Positions 53,643 to 63,200 are shown, counted from the stretch's first letter. The stretch: 64,000 bases of DNA from Novosphingobium sp. JCM 18896 (GCF_025938095.1 NZ_JAPCZF010000004.1:124001-188000); one strand, 5' to 3'. Numbers and translations are program-made. Notes: a model not told the origin generated them from the letters alone.

Positions 53643-54524
53643 TCAATTGTTTCGGCGCAGCATCGGGATCGCGATTCCCAGCAGGATCAGCACCATGCCG
53701 GCGAGATGATAGGCGTGGAGCGCTTCGCCGAGGAGCAGTGCGGCCAGCGCCGCACCGATCAGCGGCTGCAGGCTGATGACCTGGCCGGTATCGGCGGCGC
53801 CGATCTCCGCCACGGCGCGGTTGAACATCTGATAGCCGATCAGCGAGGGAAAGGCCGCGACGTAGACGATCGCGCCGATCACCGCGGGCGACCACTTGAT
53901 CGTCTCGTGCTGCCATTCGAGCAGCGCGCCGGGCAGCATGGCGGCGACGCCGATCATGAAGGTCAGCGCCAGGAAAGCCAGCGGGTGGATCGGCGGGCGC
54001 CGGCGCAGCATCGAGGTGTAGAAACCCCAGGCGGTGACCGCGATCAGCACCAGCAGATCGCCGCGCCCGAACTGGAGCGCGAGCAGCAGCGCCGGATCGG
54101 CCTCGAAGATGATCGTCGCCACGCCGACCGCGGCGAGCGCGACGCCAACAAGCTGCGCCGGGCGGGGGATGCTGCGGAACAACAGGAAGTCGAACAGGAA
54201 GACCAGCGCGGGGATCGCGGCCTGGATCAGCAAGGCATTGCTCGCGGTCGTCTCGCGCAGGCCCGAATAGAGCAGTCCGTTGAACGCGCCGATGCCCGCC
54301 GCGCCGAGCAGCAGGATCATCGGCCAGTTCGCCTTGATCACCGCGCGCTCGGCGCGGATGTGGTGCCAGGCGAAAGGCAGCAGCAGCAGTACCCCGCCCG
54401 ACCAGCGGAACAGCGCGAGCGTGAGCGGCGGAATGTCCTCGCGGATCGCGCGGCCGACGATCGAATTGCCGGCCCACAGCAGCAGCACGATCAGCAGCAT
54501 CGCGTAGACGCGCGAGCGCGGCAT
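53643..54524 (-). CDS. DMT-superfamily (EamA) transporter
   Basis: 293-residue membrane protein of ten helices made of two EamA repeats (VYAMLLIVLLLWAGNSIVGRAI...; DLLVLIAVTAWGFYTSML...). Probably exports metabolites or amino acids; substrate not predictable. ATG 54524 is used; GTG 54539 is possible. It lies 25 nt downstream of the M17 aminopeptidase. Confidence 0.88.
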   Translation of the reverse strand: MPRSRVYAMLLIVLLLWAGNSIVGRAIREDIPPLTLALFRWSGGVLLLLPFAWHHIRAERAVIKANWPMILLLGAAGIGAFNGLLYSGLRETTASNALLIQAAIPALVFLFDFLLFRSIPRPAQLVGVALAAVGVATIIFEADPALLLALQFGRGDLLVLIAVTAWGFYTSMLRRRPPIHPLAFLALTFMIGVAAMLPGALLEWQHETIKWSPAVIGAIVYVAAFPSLIGYQMFNRAVAEIGAADTGQVISLQPLIGAALAALLLGEALHAYHLAGMVLILLGIAIPMLRRNN

Positions 54525-54549
54525 GGTCGGGCTGGTCACGGCGGCAGCG

Positions 54550-55932
54550 TCAGCCGTAGCGCGCCTGGAGCAGCTTCCACGAAGCGCGCAGGCCCAGCGC
54601 ATCGCCACCCTTGGGACGGCCGGGCTTGCTCGCCGGGCGCCAGGCGAAGGTGTCGAAATGGGCCCAGTCGATGCCGTCGGGGACGAAGCGATCGAGGAAC
54701 AGCGCGGCCACGCTCGCGCCGGCGAAGGCGTTGGGCGAGGAGTTGTTGAGGTCGGCCACGTCGGACTTCAGGTATTCGCGGTAGCCGTTCCACAGCGGCA
54801 GGCGCCAGGCGGGATCGTCGCAGGCCTCGCCGGCCTGGAGCAGAGCTTCGGCGGTCGCGTCCTCGCGGGTGAACAGCGCGGGCAGGTCGGGGCCGAGCGC
54901 CGAGCGCGCGGCGCCGGTCAGGGTCGCGAAGTCGAGGATGAACTCGGGCTTGTCCTCGCCCGCGCGGGTGAGCGCGTCGCCGAGGATCAGACGGCCTTCG
55001 GCGTCGGTATTGCCGATCTCGACCGAGATGCCGGCGCGTGAGCGCAGCACGTCGCCAGGGCGGAAGGCGTTGCCCGCGATCGCGTTCTCGACCGCGGGAA
55101 CGAGCAGGTGCAGCCGCACCTTGAGCCCGCTCTCCATGATCAGCCGGGCGAGGGCGAGCGCATGCGCGGCGCCGCCCATGTCCTTCTTCATCAGCAGCAT
55201 GCCCGACGAGGGTTTGATGTCGAGCCCGCCCGAATCGAAGCAGACGCCCTTGCCGACCACGGCGATCCGCGGGTGCTGGGGATCGCCCCATTCGAGCTCG
55301 ATCAGCCGCGGGGCCTTGGCGCGCTCGGCGGCGCGGCCAACCGCGTGGATCATCGGATATTCGCGTTCGAGCACGTCGCCGCGGGTGACGCGCAGTTCGG
55401 CGTTGAAGGTCTTGGCCAGCGATTCGGCCTGGGCCTCGAGCTCGGCCGGGCCCATGTCCTCGGCGGGGGTGTTGACCAGGTCGCGGACCAGCGCGGTCGC
55501 CGCGGCCTCGGCCAGGGCAGGATCGATCGCCTTGACCTCCTTGGTCAGCAGCACGCGTGGGCCTTCCTTGGGCTTGTCCGCCTTGTAGCGATCGAAGCGA
55601 TACTGGCCCGTGGCCCAGCCGAGCAGCGCCGCGCCGGGCTCGGCATCTGCCAGGCGATAGGTTCCGGCGGGCAGGATTTCGGCGAGTTTGGCCAGGCACC
55701 AGGACGAGAGCCTGGCCGGATCGGCGACCCCGGCGACGACGAACCAGGCGTCGCCATCAGGCACGATCGCGTGGGCATAGCCATCGCCCTCGAACTTCTG
55801 CGCTGCCAAGGTCGCGCGCTGCGGTGCGGAGAGCGTCTTGGTGAAGTCGGCGAGGCGCTTCTTGTCGACGAGATGGATCGGCGTGGCCGGCTGCCCGCGG
55901 TCGGGCTGGATCAAAGAGTGCTTGTCGGACAT
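54550..55932 (-). CDS. M17 leucyl aminopeptidase family protein
   Basis: 460-residue dimetal aminopeptidase. C-terminal catalytic domain: VGKGVCFDSGGLDIKPSSGMLLMKKDMGGA (Lys and Asp ligands) and the family signature NTDAEGRL, with AGDVLR-like and DFATLTGAA flanks. The N-terminal macro-like domain is divergent. ATG 55932 (MSDKHSLIQ). Closest in form to the PepA/PepB-type cytosolic enzymes used in peptide turnover. Divergent from the lipoprotein gene (55 nt). Confidence 0.9.
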   Translation of the reverse strand: MSDKHSLIQPDRGQPATPIHLVDKKRLADFTKTLSAPQRATLAAQKFEGDGYAHAIVPDGDAWFVVAGVADPARLSSWCLAKLAEILPAGTYRLADAEPGAALLGWATGQYRFDRYKADKPKEGPRVLLTKEVKAIDPALAEAAATALVRDLVNTPAEDMGPAELEAQAESLAKTFNAELRVTRGDVLEREYPMIHAVGRAAERAKAPRLIELEWGDPQHPRIAVVGKGVCFDSGGLDIKPSSGMLLMKKDMGGAAHALALARLIMESGLKVRLHLLVPAVENAIAGNAFRPGDVLRSRAGISVEIGNTDAEGRLILGDALTRAGEDKPEFILDFATLTGAARSALGPDLPALFTREDATAEALLQAGEACDDPAWRLPLWNGYREYLKSDVADLNNSSPNAFAGASVAALFLDRFVPDGIDWAHFDTFAWRPASKPGRPKGGDALGLRASWKLLQARYG

Positions 55933-55987
55933 TGTGCTGCAGAGCTTTGCCGAATGGCGCCCGCCGTTGCGAGAGGAAAAAGCACGA

Positions 55988-56821
55988 ATGACGATCTCCC
56001 GAACCGCTCTGTTGTCTGCCGTCGCGCTGGGAATGCTCGTCGCGGGCTGCTCGAAGGAGAGGCAGGAGACCCCGGCGGCGCTGGCCAGCAAGGGGGCAGT
56101 CGTGCCCACGGTCGCGGCGCCGAGCGAGGCCGGCGCGGCTCGGCCGGGCGGTGCGCGCGAGGTCAAGCTGAGCAATCCGCTCTACGAATTCGCCTATTCC
56201 TACCCGGCTGCCGCCGGGGCCATCGCCGATCTCAAGAAGCAGCTCGACGACGAACTCGAGAAGGCGCAGGCCGAACTGGCCAGCAATGCCGAGGGGCAGA
56301 AGGCCGAGAGCAAGAAGGAAGGCTTTCCGTTCAACCCGCTGGGCAATTGGGTCGAATGGAAGGTGGTTACCGATCTGCCCGGCTGGCTCAGCCTGTCCGC
56401 CGACATCAGCGACTATCAGGGCGGTGCGCACCCGAACCACGGCTTCGACGCGCTGGTCTGGGACCGTCAGGCGAACCAGCGGCGCAAGCCGATCGACATG
56501 TTCACCTCGAAGGCGGCGCTGACCCAGGCGATCCGTCAGGACTTCTGCGCCGCGCTCGATCGCGAACGTGCCAAGAAGCGCGGCGGCGAGCCCATCGGCG
56601 ATGCGATCCCCGAGTTCTCCAAGTGCATCGACCCCGCCGAGTCGACGATCATCCTCGGTTCCTCGAACCGCAAGGCCTTCGATCGCATCGGCGTGCTGAT
56701 CGCGCCTTACGAGGCGGGCCCCTATGCCGAGGGCAACTACGAGGTGACCCTGCCGGTCACCCCTGCGGTGCTCGCGGCGGTGAAGCCCGAATTCCGCTCG
56801 ACCTTCGTGGCGAAACGCTGA
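55988..56821 (+). CDS. DUF4163/DUF3298-type lipoprotein
   Basis: 277-residue predicted lipoprotein (lipobox VAGC, Cys21) with a Pro/Ala linker, a DUF4163-like region (LYEFAYSYPAAAGAIADLKKQLDDELEKAQAEL) and a C-terminal DUF3298-like domain (GGAHPNHGFDALVWDRQANQRRKPIDMFTSKAAL; IGVLIAPYEAGPYAEGNYEVTLPV). Related proteins include RsiV-type lysozyme-binding anti-sigma factors, but here there is no membrane-spanning cytoplasmic part, so only envelope location is inferred. Confidence 0.8.
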   Translation: MTISRTALLSAVALGMLVAGCSKERQETPAALASKGAVVPTVAAPSEAGAARPGGAREVKLSNPLYEFAYSYPAAAGAIADLKKQLDDELEKAQAELASNAEGQKAESKKEGFPFNPLGNWVEWKVVTDLPGWLSLSADISDYQGGAHPNHGFDALVWDRQANQRRKPIDMFTSKAALTQAIRQDFCAALDRERAKKRGGEPIGDAIPEFSKCIDPAESTIILGSSNRKAFDRIGVLIAPYEAGPYAEGNYEVTLPVTPAVLAAVKPEFRSTFVAKR

Positions 56822-56879
56822 TCGCCCGGGGCGATCTCGGCCCCTCGCAATTCGGGGCCGTTGTCGCTACATGCGCGGG

Positions 56880-57707
56880 ATGACTCAGTATCAGATCGTC
56901 ACTGCCGACGAGACCGTCCTGCGCGACGGCACGATCAAGCTGCACGGGCCCGAGGCCTTCGAAGGCATGCGCAAGGCCGGCCGCCTCGCCGCCGAGATCC
57001 TCGACGCGCTGGCGCCGATGGTCCAGCCCGGCGTCTCGACCGAAGAGATCGACGACGTCGTGCGCCAGATGACGCTCGACGGCGGCGCCGCGCCAGCGAC
57101 GCTCGGCTATCGCGGCTATGCGCATTCGTGCTGCGTCTCGATCAACCACGTCGTCTGCCACGGCATTCCGTCGGACAAGACGCTCAAGGACGGCGACATC
57201 GTCAACATCGACGTGACCCCGCTGCTCGACGGCTGGCACGGCGATTCGAGCCGCATGTTCCTCGTCGGCGACGTCTCGCTGAAGGCCAAGCGGCTGGTCG
57301 ACGTGACGCACGAGTGCCTGATGCTCGGCATCGAGCAGGCCAAGCCCGGCAACCGCGTCGGCGACATCGGCGCGGCGATCCAGCGTTATGCCGAAGCGAA
57401 CCGCTATGGCGTGGTCCGCGAGTTCTGCGGCCACGGCCTCGGCCGCCTGTTCCACGACGCGCCCGAGATCATCCACGCCGCGCGCGCGGGCACCGGGCCC
57501 GAGCTCAAGCCCGGCATGTTCTTCACGATCGAGCCGATGATCAACCTCGGCAAGCCGCCGGTGAAGCTGCTCGAAGACGGCTGGACGGCGGTGACGCGCG
57601 ACCGCTCGCTCTCGGCGCAGTTCGAGCATTCGATCGGCATCACCGAGACGGGCTGCGAGATTTTCACCCTGAGCCCGAAGGGGCTGCACAAGCCGCCCTA
57701 TAGCTGA
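56880..57707 (+). CDS. map: Methionine aminopeptidase type I
   Basis: 275-residue enzyme that removes initiator Met. All five metal ligands are recognisable (NIDVTPLLDGWHGDSSRMF, CGHGLGRLFHDAPEI, FTIEPMIN, and the late EHSIGITETG). A short N-terminal extension (QIVTADETVLRDGTIKLHGPEAF) is typical of alphaproteobacterial forms. ATG 56880; ATG 56871 is an alternative. Stops back-to-back with ccmB. Confidence 0.95.
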   Translation: MTQYQIVTADETVLRDGTIKLHGPEAFEGMRKAGRLAAEILDALAPMVQPGVSTEEIDDVVRQMTLDGGAAPATLGYRGYAHSCCVSINHVVCHGIPSDKTLKDGDIVNIDVTPLLDGWHGDSSRMFLVGDVSLKAKRLVDVTHECLMLGIEQAKPGNRVGDIGAAIQRYAEANRYGVVREFCGHGLGRLFHDAPEIIHAARAGTGPELKPGMFFTIEPMINLGKPPVKLLEDGWTAVTRDRSLSAQFEHSIGITETGCEIFTLSPKGLHKPPYS

Positions 57708-58361
57708 TTACCCGCGCGCCCCGCGGATCGCCGCGCCGGCGGCAAATGGCGCGATCGCGAGCAGCACGAGGCTGACCGCGCCGGTCAGGGCCAGCCCGCT
57801 GTCGCCGCCGACGGCGAGGCTGCCCGCGCCGAAGATCAACAGCGGCACGGCGAGCGGGATCACGAGGAGGCCGGCCAGCGCGGTGCCGCCGCGCAAGCCC
57901 GCGGTCAGCGCCGCGACGGTGACGCCGAGCGCGGCGAGGCCCGGGGTCCCGACCAGCAGGCCGATCTCGACCTTGCGCAGGCTCTCGCCGTCGAGCCCCA
58001 GCAGTGCCGCGGCGATCAGGCTTGTCAGCATCAGCGGCGGGCCGAAGCTCAGCCAGTGCGCGAGGATGCGCACGGCGACGATCGATTCCTCGGAAATCCC
58101 GCGCAGCGCCCACTGGTCGAACATGCCGAGCTCGATGTCGGGTTCGATCAGCCGGTCGAGCGGCAGGATCGCGGCGAGCAGCGCCGCCACCCAGATCACC
58201 CCGCCGCCGGTGCGCGCGAGGAGCTGCGCGTCGGGGCCGACCGCGAAGGGGAACAGCATCGCCACGGCGAGGAAGAACAGCACGGGCAGCACGGGGCCGC
58301 CGCGCCGGCCGAGCAGCAGCAGCGAAAGGTCGCGGCGGAGCAGGGCGGCGAGCTGGCTCAT
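57708..58361 (-). CDS. ccmB: Heme exporter protein CcmB
   Basis: 217-residue integral membrane permease of the CcmAB heme-release ABC system for cytochrome c maturation (System I). Six hydrophobic segments; family motifs FLAVAMLFPFAVGPD, DIELGMFDQWALRGIS and GTPGLAALGVTVAALTAGLRGGTALAGLLVIPLAVPLLIFG. Start overlaps the ccmA stop (ATGA). ccmC and later ccm genes are not in the window. Confidence 0.94.
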   Translation of the reverse strand: MSQLAALLRRDLSLLLLGRRGGPVLPVLFFLAVAMLFPFAVGPDAQLLARTGGGVIWVAALLAAILPLDRLIEPDIELGMFDQWALRGISEESIVAVRILAHWLSFGPPLMLTSLIAAALLGLDGESLRKVEIGLLVGTPGLAALGVTVAALTAGLRGGTALAGLLVIPLAVPLLIFGAGSLAVGGDSGLALTGAVSLVLLAIAPFAAGAAIRGARG

Positions 58362-58972
58362 GCCGGATGATCGCGCAGGTCGATGGTCTTCGCGCCGGGC
58401 ATGACCACCGGCTGGTGCGAGGCGATGATCACCGTGCCGCCCTCGGCGCGGCGTTCGGCGATCAGTGCCTCGACCAGCGCCACGCCGTCGCGGTCGAGGC
58501 CGTTGAGCGGCTCGTCGAGCAGCCAGTGGTCGGCGCGCTGGCCGATGACGCGGGCGAGCGCGGCGCGCTTCTTCTGCCCGGTCGACAGATAGCGCACGGG
58601 CACGTCGAGCAGGTGCGAAAGGCCGAGGCGTTCGAGCGGGCGATCGAGCGGGGCGGCGTGTCCGTCGAGCCGCTGCCAGAAGGCCAGCGCCTGGCCCAGC
58701 GGCAGGTGCGGATCGAGCGCCGGGCGCTCGTCCTGCAGCGCGAAGCTGCCCTGCCAGGTGATCGATCCCATCGCGCTCGAGCCCATGTCATAGGCGACGA
58801 AAGGGCGGAGCAGGCCGGCGAGCATGCGGATCAGGCTGGTCTTGCCGATGCCGTTGGGTCCGGTCAGGTGCAGAGCCTCGCCGGGTTCGAGCCAGAGGTC
58901 GAGCGGACCGAACAGCAAGCGGTCGCCCCGGCGGCAATAGAGTTCCCAGGCGACGAGGCAGGCGGCTTGCAT
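58358..58972 (-). CDS. ccmA: Heme exporter ATP-binding protein CcmA
   Basis: 204-residue ABC ATPase that powers heme release from CcmE. Walker A GPNGIGKTSL, Q-loop FALQDERPAL, signature LSTGQKKRAALARV, Walker B HWLLDEPLNGLD, and a switch His in ASHQPV. ATG at 58972 (MQAACLVAWEL). A longer open frame upstream runs antisense through phhB and the SDR and is rejected. Confidence 0.94.
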   Translation of the reverse strand: MQAACLVAWELYCRRGDRLLFGPLDLWLEPGEALHLTGPNGIGKTSLIRMLAGLLRPFVAYDMGSSAMGSITWQGSFALQDERPALDPHLPLGQALAFWQRLDGHAAPLDRPLERLGLSHLLDVPVRYLSTGQKKRAALARVIGQRADHWLLDEPLNGLDRDGVALVEALIAERRAEGGTVIIASHQPVVMPGAKTIDLRDHPA

Positions 58973-59020
58973 CGGCGCTGGCGATAGGGGAATGGTCGCG
59001 CCCTGCCAAGGAGAGCGCTG

Positions 59021-59311
59021 ATGACCATCCCCCGCCTGACCGACGAACAGCGTGCTGCCGCGCTGGCGGAACTGACCGGTTGGGAGCTGCGCGAAGACGG
59101 CCTCGCGATCGTGCGCAAGCTCAAGTTCGCCGATTTCGCCGAGGCTTTCGGCTTCATGACGCGCGTCGCGATCGAGGCCGAGAAGGCCGATCACCACCCC
59201 GAATGGTTCAACGTCTACAACCGCGTCGAGATCACCCTGACCACCCACGACGCCGACGGCCTCAGCCAGCGCGACGTCAAGCTGGCGCGGCTGATCGACG
59301 GATTCGTCTAA
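59021..59311 (+). CDS. phhB: Pterin-4a-carbinolamine dehydratase
   Basis: 96-residue PCD/DCoH-fold enzyme that recycles the pterin cofactor of aromatic amino-acid hydroxylases; it may also serve molybdopterin metabolism when no hydroxylase is present. The active-site motif [29 protein letters not shown] is complete. It converges with the SDR gene, sharing the CTAA stop overlap. Confidence 0.94.
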   Translation: MTIPRLTDEQRAAALAELTGWELREDGLAIVRKLKFADFAEAFGFMTRVAIEAEKADHHPEWFNVYNRVEITLTTHDADGLSQRDVKLARLIDGFV

Positions 59312-60096
59312 CTTCCCACGATCCGCTTGCCGCGCTGGCGGGCGAGGCCCGGCGCCCATTTGGCCACGAAGGCCAACTTGCGCGCGGTCTTGCCGACCAG
59401 GGTGTGCAGCTGCTTGCCGTGGACCGCGGCCCAGGCGGCTTCGGCGACGACTTCCACGGGCGTGAATTCGAGTCCCGCCGCGACCACGGCGTCGCGCTTG
59501 GCGCGGTTGGTCGTGGCATTGGCCGGTCCCGCGAGGAGCGGCGTATCGATGAAGCTGGGCATCAGCGAGCGGACCATGATGCCATCGGCCTCCCATTCGC
59601 AGTCGAGCGCTTCGGTCACCGCGCGGACCGCGAACTTGGTCGCCGAATAGACCGACAGCCCGCCCGTGCCGTAGAGCGCGGCGGCACTGGCGGTGTTGAG
59701 TAGGCACGAACCGGGCGCGGTGCGCTTGAGGTGGGCATGGGCGGCGCGGGCGCCGTGCAGCACGCCGCGGAAGTTGACCGCGATCAGCCGATCGATCTCC
59801 TCGTCCGAATGATCAAGCAGCGGGCCGCCATAGGCGATCCCGGCATTGTTGAAGACCACGTCGATGCGCCCGGCCAGATCGGCGAAGGTGGCCAGCGTCG
59901 CGTCCCATTGTGTCCGGTCGCGGACGTCTAGCGGATGGGCCGATCCTGCACCGGCGGGCAGGCCGGCCAGCGTTTCGGCCATGCCCGCCGCGTCGACGTC
60001 GCCGAGGCCGACGCGCCAGCCGCGTGCGGCGAAGAGCCGCGCCACCGCCCGGCCGATGCCTGAGGCGCCGCCGGTGATGAAGATCGCCTTGGTCAT
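59308..60096 (-). CDS. Short-chain dehydrogenase/reductase (SDR)
   Basis: 262-residue classical SDR. Cofactor loop [12 protein letters not shown], acidic Asp after beta-2 (GDVDAAG, suggesting NAD preference), NNAG, catalytic Ser in LNTASAAA and YSATK (Tyr/Lys). A C-terminal hydrophobic/basic tail ([23 protein letters not shown]) may attach to membranes. Substrate unknown. Confidence 0.9.
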   Translation of the reverse strand: MTKAIFITGGASGIGRAVARLFAARGWRVGLGDVDAAGMAETLAGLPAGAGSAHPLDVRDRTQWDATLATFADLAGRIDVVFNNAGIAYGGPLLDHSDEEIDRLIAVNFRGVLHGARAAHAHLKRTAPGSCLLNTASAAALYGTGGLSVYSATKFAVRAVTEALDCEWEADGIMVRSLMPSFIDTPLLAGPANATTNRAKRDAVVAAGLEFTPVEVVAEAAWAAVHGKQLHTLVGKTARKLAFVAKWAPGLARQRGKRIVGS

Positions 60097-60132
60097 CCTC
60101 GCCCCCTTTTTTGGGCCGCTAGAGGGCCAGCC

Positions 60133-60750
60133 TCATAGCGCCGGGTTGTTGTAGACGTGCCAGGTGAAGATCGCCGCAGCGCCGCGGTGCGGGCGCCAGG
60201 TCTCGGCCAGTTCGCGCGTCAGCTTCTCGCTGGGGCGCTCGTCGAGGCCGAGTAGCTTGTGCAGTCCCGCCTGGACCGCGAGATCGCCCGCGGGCCAGAT
60301 GTCGGGCCGGCCCTCGGCGAAGAGCAGGTAGATCTCGGCCGACCAGCGACCGATGCCCTTGATCTGGACGAGCTGGGCGATCGCCTCCTCGTCGTCGGCG
60401 GGCAGGTTCTCGAGATCGAGCTGGCCGCTGGTGACCAGTTCGCAGAGCGAGCGTGCATAGCCCTGCTTCTGGCGCGAAAGCCCGCAGGCACGCAGCGAAT
60501 CGAAGTCGGCGGCGAGCAGGGCTTCGGCCGCCATGTCCTCGCCGAGCAGGGCTTCGAGCTTGGCCCAGACCGAGGCGGCGGCGGCGACGCTGACCTGCTG
60601 GCCGACAATTGTGCGAAGTAGTGTCGCATAACCTGTTGCGCGAATCCGCGGTTCGGGATAGCCGGCGATCCGCAGGGCCCGGGCGATGGCGGGTTCGCGT
60701 GCGGCGATCGCATCCAGTCCTTCGCGTAGCACTTCAGCTTGCAAGCCCAT
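60133..60750 (-). CDS. DNA-3-methyladenine glycosylase, AlkA-type
   Basis: 205-residue helix-hairpin-helix glycosylase for alkylated bases. HhH-GPD elements: LLRTIVGQQVSVAAAASVWAKL, LVQIKGIGRWSAEIYLLFAEGRPDIWPAGDLAVQAGL (catalytic Asp in PAGD) and the terminal WRPHRGAAAIFTWHV. It lacks the N-terminal AlkA domain, so it belongs to the short AlkA/Mag1 group. ATG 60750 has GGAGGA 10 nt upstream; 60801 and 60777 are weaker alternatives. Confidence 0.9.
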   Translation of the reverse strand: MGLQAEVLREGLDAIAAREPAIARALRIAGYPEPRIRATGYATLLRTIVGQQVSVAAAASVWAKLEALLGEDMAAEALLAADFDSLRACGLSRQKQGYARSLCELVTSGQLDLENLPADDEEAIAQLVQIKGIGRWSAEIYLLFAEGRPDIWPAGDLAVQAGLHKLLGLDERPSEKLTRELAETWRPHRGAAAIFTWHVYNNPAL

Positions 60751-60899
60751 CGTGTTTTCGTCCTCCGGCCCGTTCATTTGCCGACAACCTCGCCATGCCA
60801 TAGGGTGCTAAAGCCAGCTTGCCAAAGGCCTTGGCAGCGATTAGTCGCCCGGCCGGAATCCATCACCGATATAGAATGTATCAAAGGGGAATTAGGGAC

Positions 60900-61217
60900 A
60901 TGCCGCAGATTACTGTCGTCGACCAGGCCGGTGCGGAACGCGGCGTCGAGGCCCCTCTGGGTCGCACGCTGATGGAAGTCATCCGCGACAACGGCTTCGA
61001 CGAGCTCCTCGCGCTCTGCGGCGGTTGCTGCTCGTGCGCCACCTGCCACGTCCACATCGACCCCGCCTTCATGGACAAGATCCCGGCGATGTCCGAGGAC
61101 GAGAATGATCTGCTCGACAGCTCGGACCACCGCAACGAGTATTCGCGCCTGTCGTGCCAGGTGCCGGTGACCGACGCGCTCGAAGGCCTCAAGGTCACGA
61201 TCGCTCAGGAAGACTGA
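60900..61217 (+). CDS. [2Fe-2S] ferredoxin, adrenodoxin/putidaredoxin type
   Basis: 105-residue ferredoxin. Cluster ligands C40, C46, C49 and C86 (C-x5-C-x2-C...C), with extra Cys43/Cys44 in [10 protein letters not shown]. It has the vertebrate/ISC-type form ([17 protein letters not shown]), used either with P450s or in iron-sulfur assembly. No hscA/iscS neighbours, which favours a redox-partner role. An AGGGGA site and a TATAGAAT-like -10 precede ATG 60900. Confidence 0.92.
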   Translation: MPQITVVDQAGAERGVEAPLGRTLMEVIRDNGFDELLALCGGCCSCATCHVHIDPAFMDKIPAMSEDENDLLDSSDHRNEYSRLSCQVPVTDALEGLKVTIAQED

Positions 61218-61330
61218 TTGCTGATCTCATCCGCGCCGGGGCCGGGTCGGCTCGGGGTGTGGATGATGAAGAACGGTCGGGCCGCGCGAGGGCATTGATC
61301 CCGCGCGCCCGCCGCTCTACCTCGTCACGC

Positions 61331-62338
61331 ATGACTGCACCCAAAGCTCAGCCCTCTTCGCTCGATCTCATCGGCAATACGCCGCTCGTCCTGCTCAAGG
61401 GGCCGAGCGAGGCGGCCGGTTGCGAGATCTGGGGCAAGTGCGAATTCGCCAATCCCGGCGCCTCGGTGAAGGACCGCGCGGCGCTGTGGATCGTGCGCGA
61501 TGCCGAGGCCAAGGGCACGCTGAAGCCGGGCGGCACGATCGTCGAGGGCACGGCCGGCAATACCGGCATCGGCCTCGCGCTCGTCGCCAATGCCCTGGGC
61601 TACAAGACGGTCATCGTCATGCCCGAGACCCAGTCGCGCGAGAAGATGGACACCTTGCGCGCGCTCGGCGCCGAGCTGGTGCTGGTCCCCGCCGCGCCAT
61701 TCTCGAATCCCGGCCATTTCGTCCACACCTCGCGCCGCCTGGCCGAGGAGACCGAAGGCGCGATCTGGGCCAACCAGTTCGACAACATCGCCAACCGCAA
61801 GGCGCACATCGAGAGCACCGCGCCCGAGATCTGGGAGCAGCTCGAGGGCCGTATCGACGGCTTCACCTGCGCCGCGGGAACCGGCGGGACGATCGCCGGC
61901 GTCGGCCTGGGGCTGAAGGAGTTCGACGACAAGATCACGATCGCGCTGACCGATCCGCACGGCGCCGCGCTCTATTCGTACTACGCCGAAGGCGAGCTCA
62001 AGGCCGAAGGCTCCTCGGTCGCCGAGGGCATCGGCCAGGGGCGCATCACCGCCAACCTCGAAGGCGCGCCGATCGACACCCAGTTCCGCATCTCCGACGA
62101 GGAAGGCCTCGAATGGGTCGCGCGGCTGCTCAAGGAGGAAGGGCTGTGCCTCGGCCTGTCCTCGGGCATCAACGTCGCGGGGGCTGTGGCGTTGGGTAAG
62201 CAGCTCAAGGCGCAGGGGAAACAGAACCCGCGCGTGGCCACGATCCTGTGCGATACGGGCTTCCGGTACCTGTCCTCGCTGTACAATCGCGAATGGCTCG
62301 AATCGAAGAAGCTTCCGGTCTTCCCCTGGCTCGCTTGA
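61331..62338 (+). CDS. cysK: Cysteine synthase A
   Basis: 335-residue PLP-dependent O-acetylserine sulfhydrylase. LIGNTPLVLLKG, the PLP Lys in NPGASVKDRAALW, the substrate loop EGTAGNTGIGLA and the phosphate-binding GTGGTIAGVG are all seen. A longer form of the family (C-terminal LYNREWLESKKLPVFPWLA). ATG 61331; 113 nt after the ferredoxin gene. Confidence 0.92.
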   Translation: MTAPKAQPSSLDLIGNTPLVLLKGPSEAAGCEIWGKCEFANPGASVKDRAALWIVRDAEAKGTLKPGGTIVEGTAGNTGIGLALVANALGYKTVIVMPETQSREKMDTLRALGAELVLVPAAPFSNPGHFVHTSRRLAEETEGAIWANQFDNIANRKAHIESTAPEIWEQLEGRIDGFTCAAGTGGTIAGVGLGLKEFDDKITIALTDPHGAALYSYYAEGELKAEGSSVAEGIGQGRITANLEGAPIDTQFRISDEEGLEWVARLLKEEGLCLGLSSGINVAGAVALGKQLKAQGKQNPRVATILCDTGFRYLSSLYNREWLESKKLPVFPWLA

Positions 62339-62370
62339 TCCGTCTCGCCTGATCGACTAAACAGAGCGTA

Positions 62371-62682
62371 ATGGCGCAAAAAATCCAGTCGAATCTGGTG
62401 GAGCCGGTCGCAACGCCCCAGCCCAACGTGCCTTCGCTGGCACGCGTGCTGCGTGCCCAGGCCGTCCACCGATTGCAGATCGGCCTGTTCGGGCTTGCTG
62501 CCATGTTGCTGCTCGTCGGCCTCGCCAACATCATCATGGATCGCGCACGCATGGCCGAAGAGGCCGAGGCGCCGCCCTACATCGTGCCGCCGAGCCCGGT
62601 CGCCAAGGCTGCGAGCGATCCGCTCGCCGACATCGGCGTCGTGCCCGCCGCCGATCCCACTGCGGCTGCCGCCAAGAAGTAA
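62371..62682 (+). CDS. Hypothetical single-TM protein
   Basis: 103 residues: a cytoplasmic N-terminus (MAQKIQSNLVEPVATP), one membrane helix (about residues 36-55, LQIGLFGLAAMLLLVGLANII), a short Met/Glu-rich step, and a Pro/Ala-rich periplasmic tail. No recognised domain. 32 nt after cysK, same strand, probably cotranscribed. A GC hairpin (CCGCGGG/CCCGCGG, 62684-62700) follows without a T-run. Confidence 0.75.
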   Translation: MAQKIQSNLVEPVATPQPNVPSLARVLRAQAVHRLQIGLFGLAAMLLLVGLANIIMDRARMAEEAEAPPYIVPPSPVAKAASDPLADIGVVPAADPTAAAAKK

Positions 62683-63200
62683 CCCGCGGGCGTCCCGCGG
62701 CGCTGCGACTCCGATCCGGGAAATTACGGGAAGGGCTGCGTTCGGCGCAGCGCGAGGTCGCCGCACGCTCGGGGACGGCCCGGCGTAAAATCACCCTCTT
62801 CTGGCACGATCTCGCGGTTTTCTGCGCTTTTCAGCGCTGGCCCCGTATTTTCCCGTAACGCCCGGCCGGGACTAGACATTGGTCGAAGGGCGGAAAATGA
62901 CGGGATTTCGGGATGAATCGAAAATTCTTTTATTTACAATGATATAAAGTAGAACAAAAAGAGACTGGATAAAGGTTCCCGGGTATCTCGACCGGTTTGA
63001 AGCAGAATTTTCCGCCTTTTCCCGGAAAATCCCCGAAAAGCCCTTTTCTGAATCCCCCTCTAACGGTAAGAGGAAATCCTATCGGAACGGATGAACCCGC
63101 CGCGTCGCCACGACGCGGTCAGCCGGTCGCAAAACGCGCGGCCAGTGGTGGAGAAGTCGTGCCGGTTTTTAGGGCAACCCTCACGGGGACTTAGGGGCAG
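62683..63200. other. 518-bp intergenic region upstream of mraZ
   Basis: Contains the AT-rich segment 62921-62965 (tttatttacaatgatataaag, a likely promoter area for the division/cell-wall cluster). It also has several TTTTCC(C)G/CGGAAAA motifs at 62848-62855, 62891-62897 and 63008-63014, and the fully symmetric TTTTCCCGGAAAA at 63017-63029. No credible ORF or RNA gene was seen. Confidence 0.6.

Noticed and set aside
62684..62700. Intrinsic terminator after the one-TM hypothetical gene
   Set aside because: A good GC stem (CCGCGGG/CCCGCGG) but no following T-run, so termination cannot be claimed.
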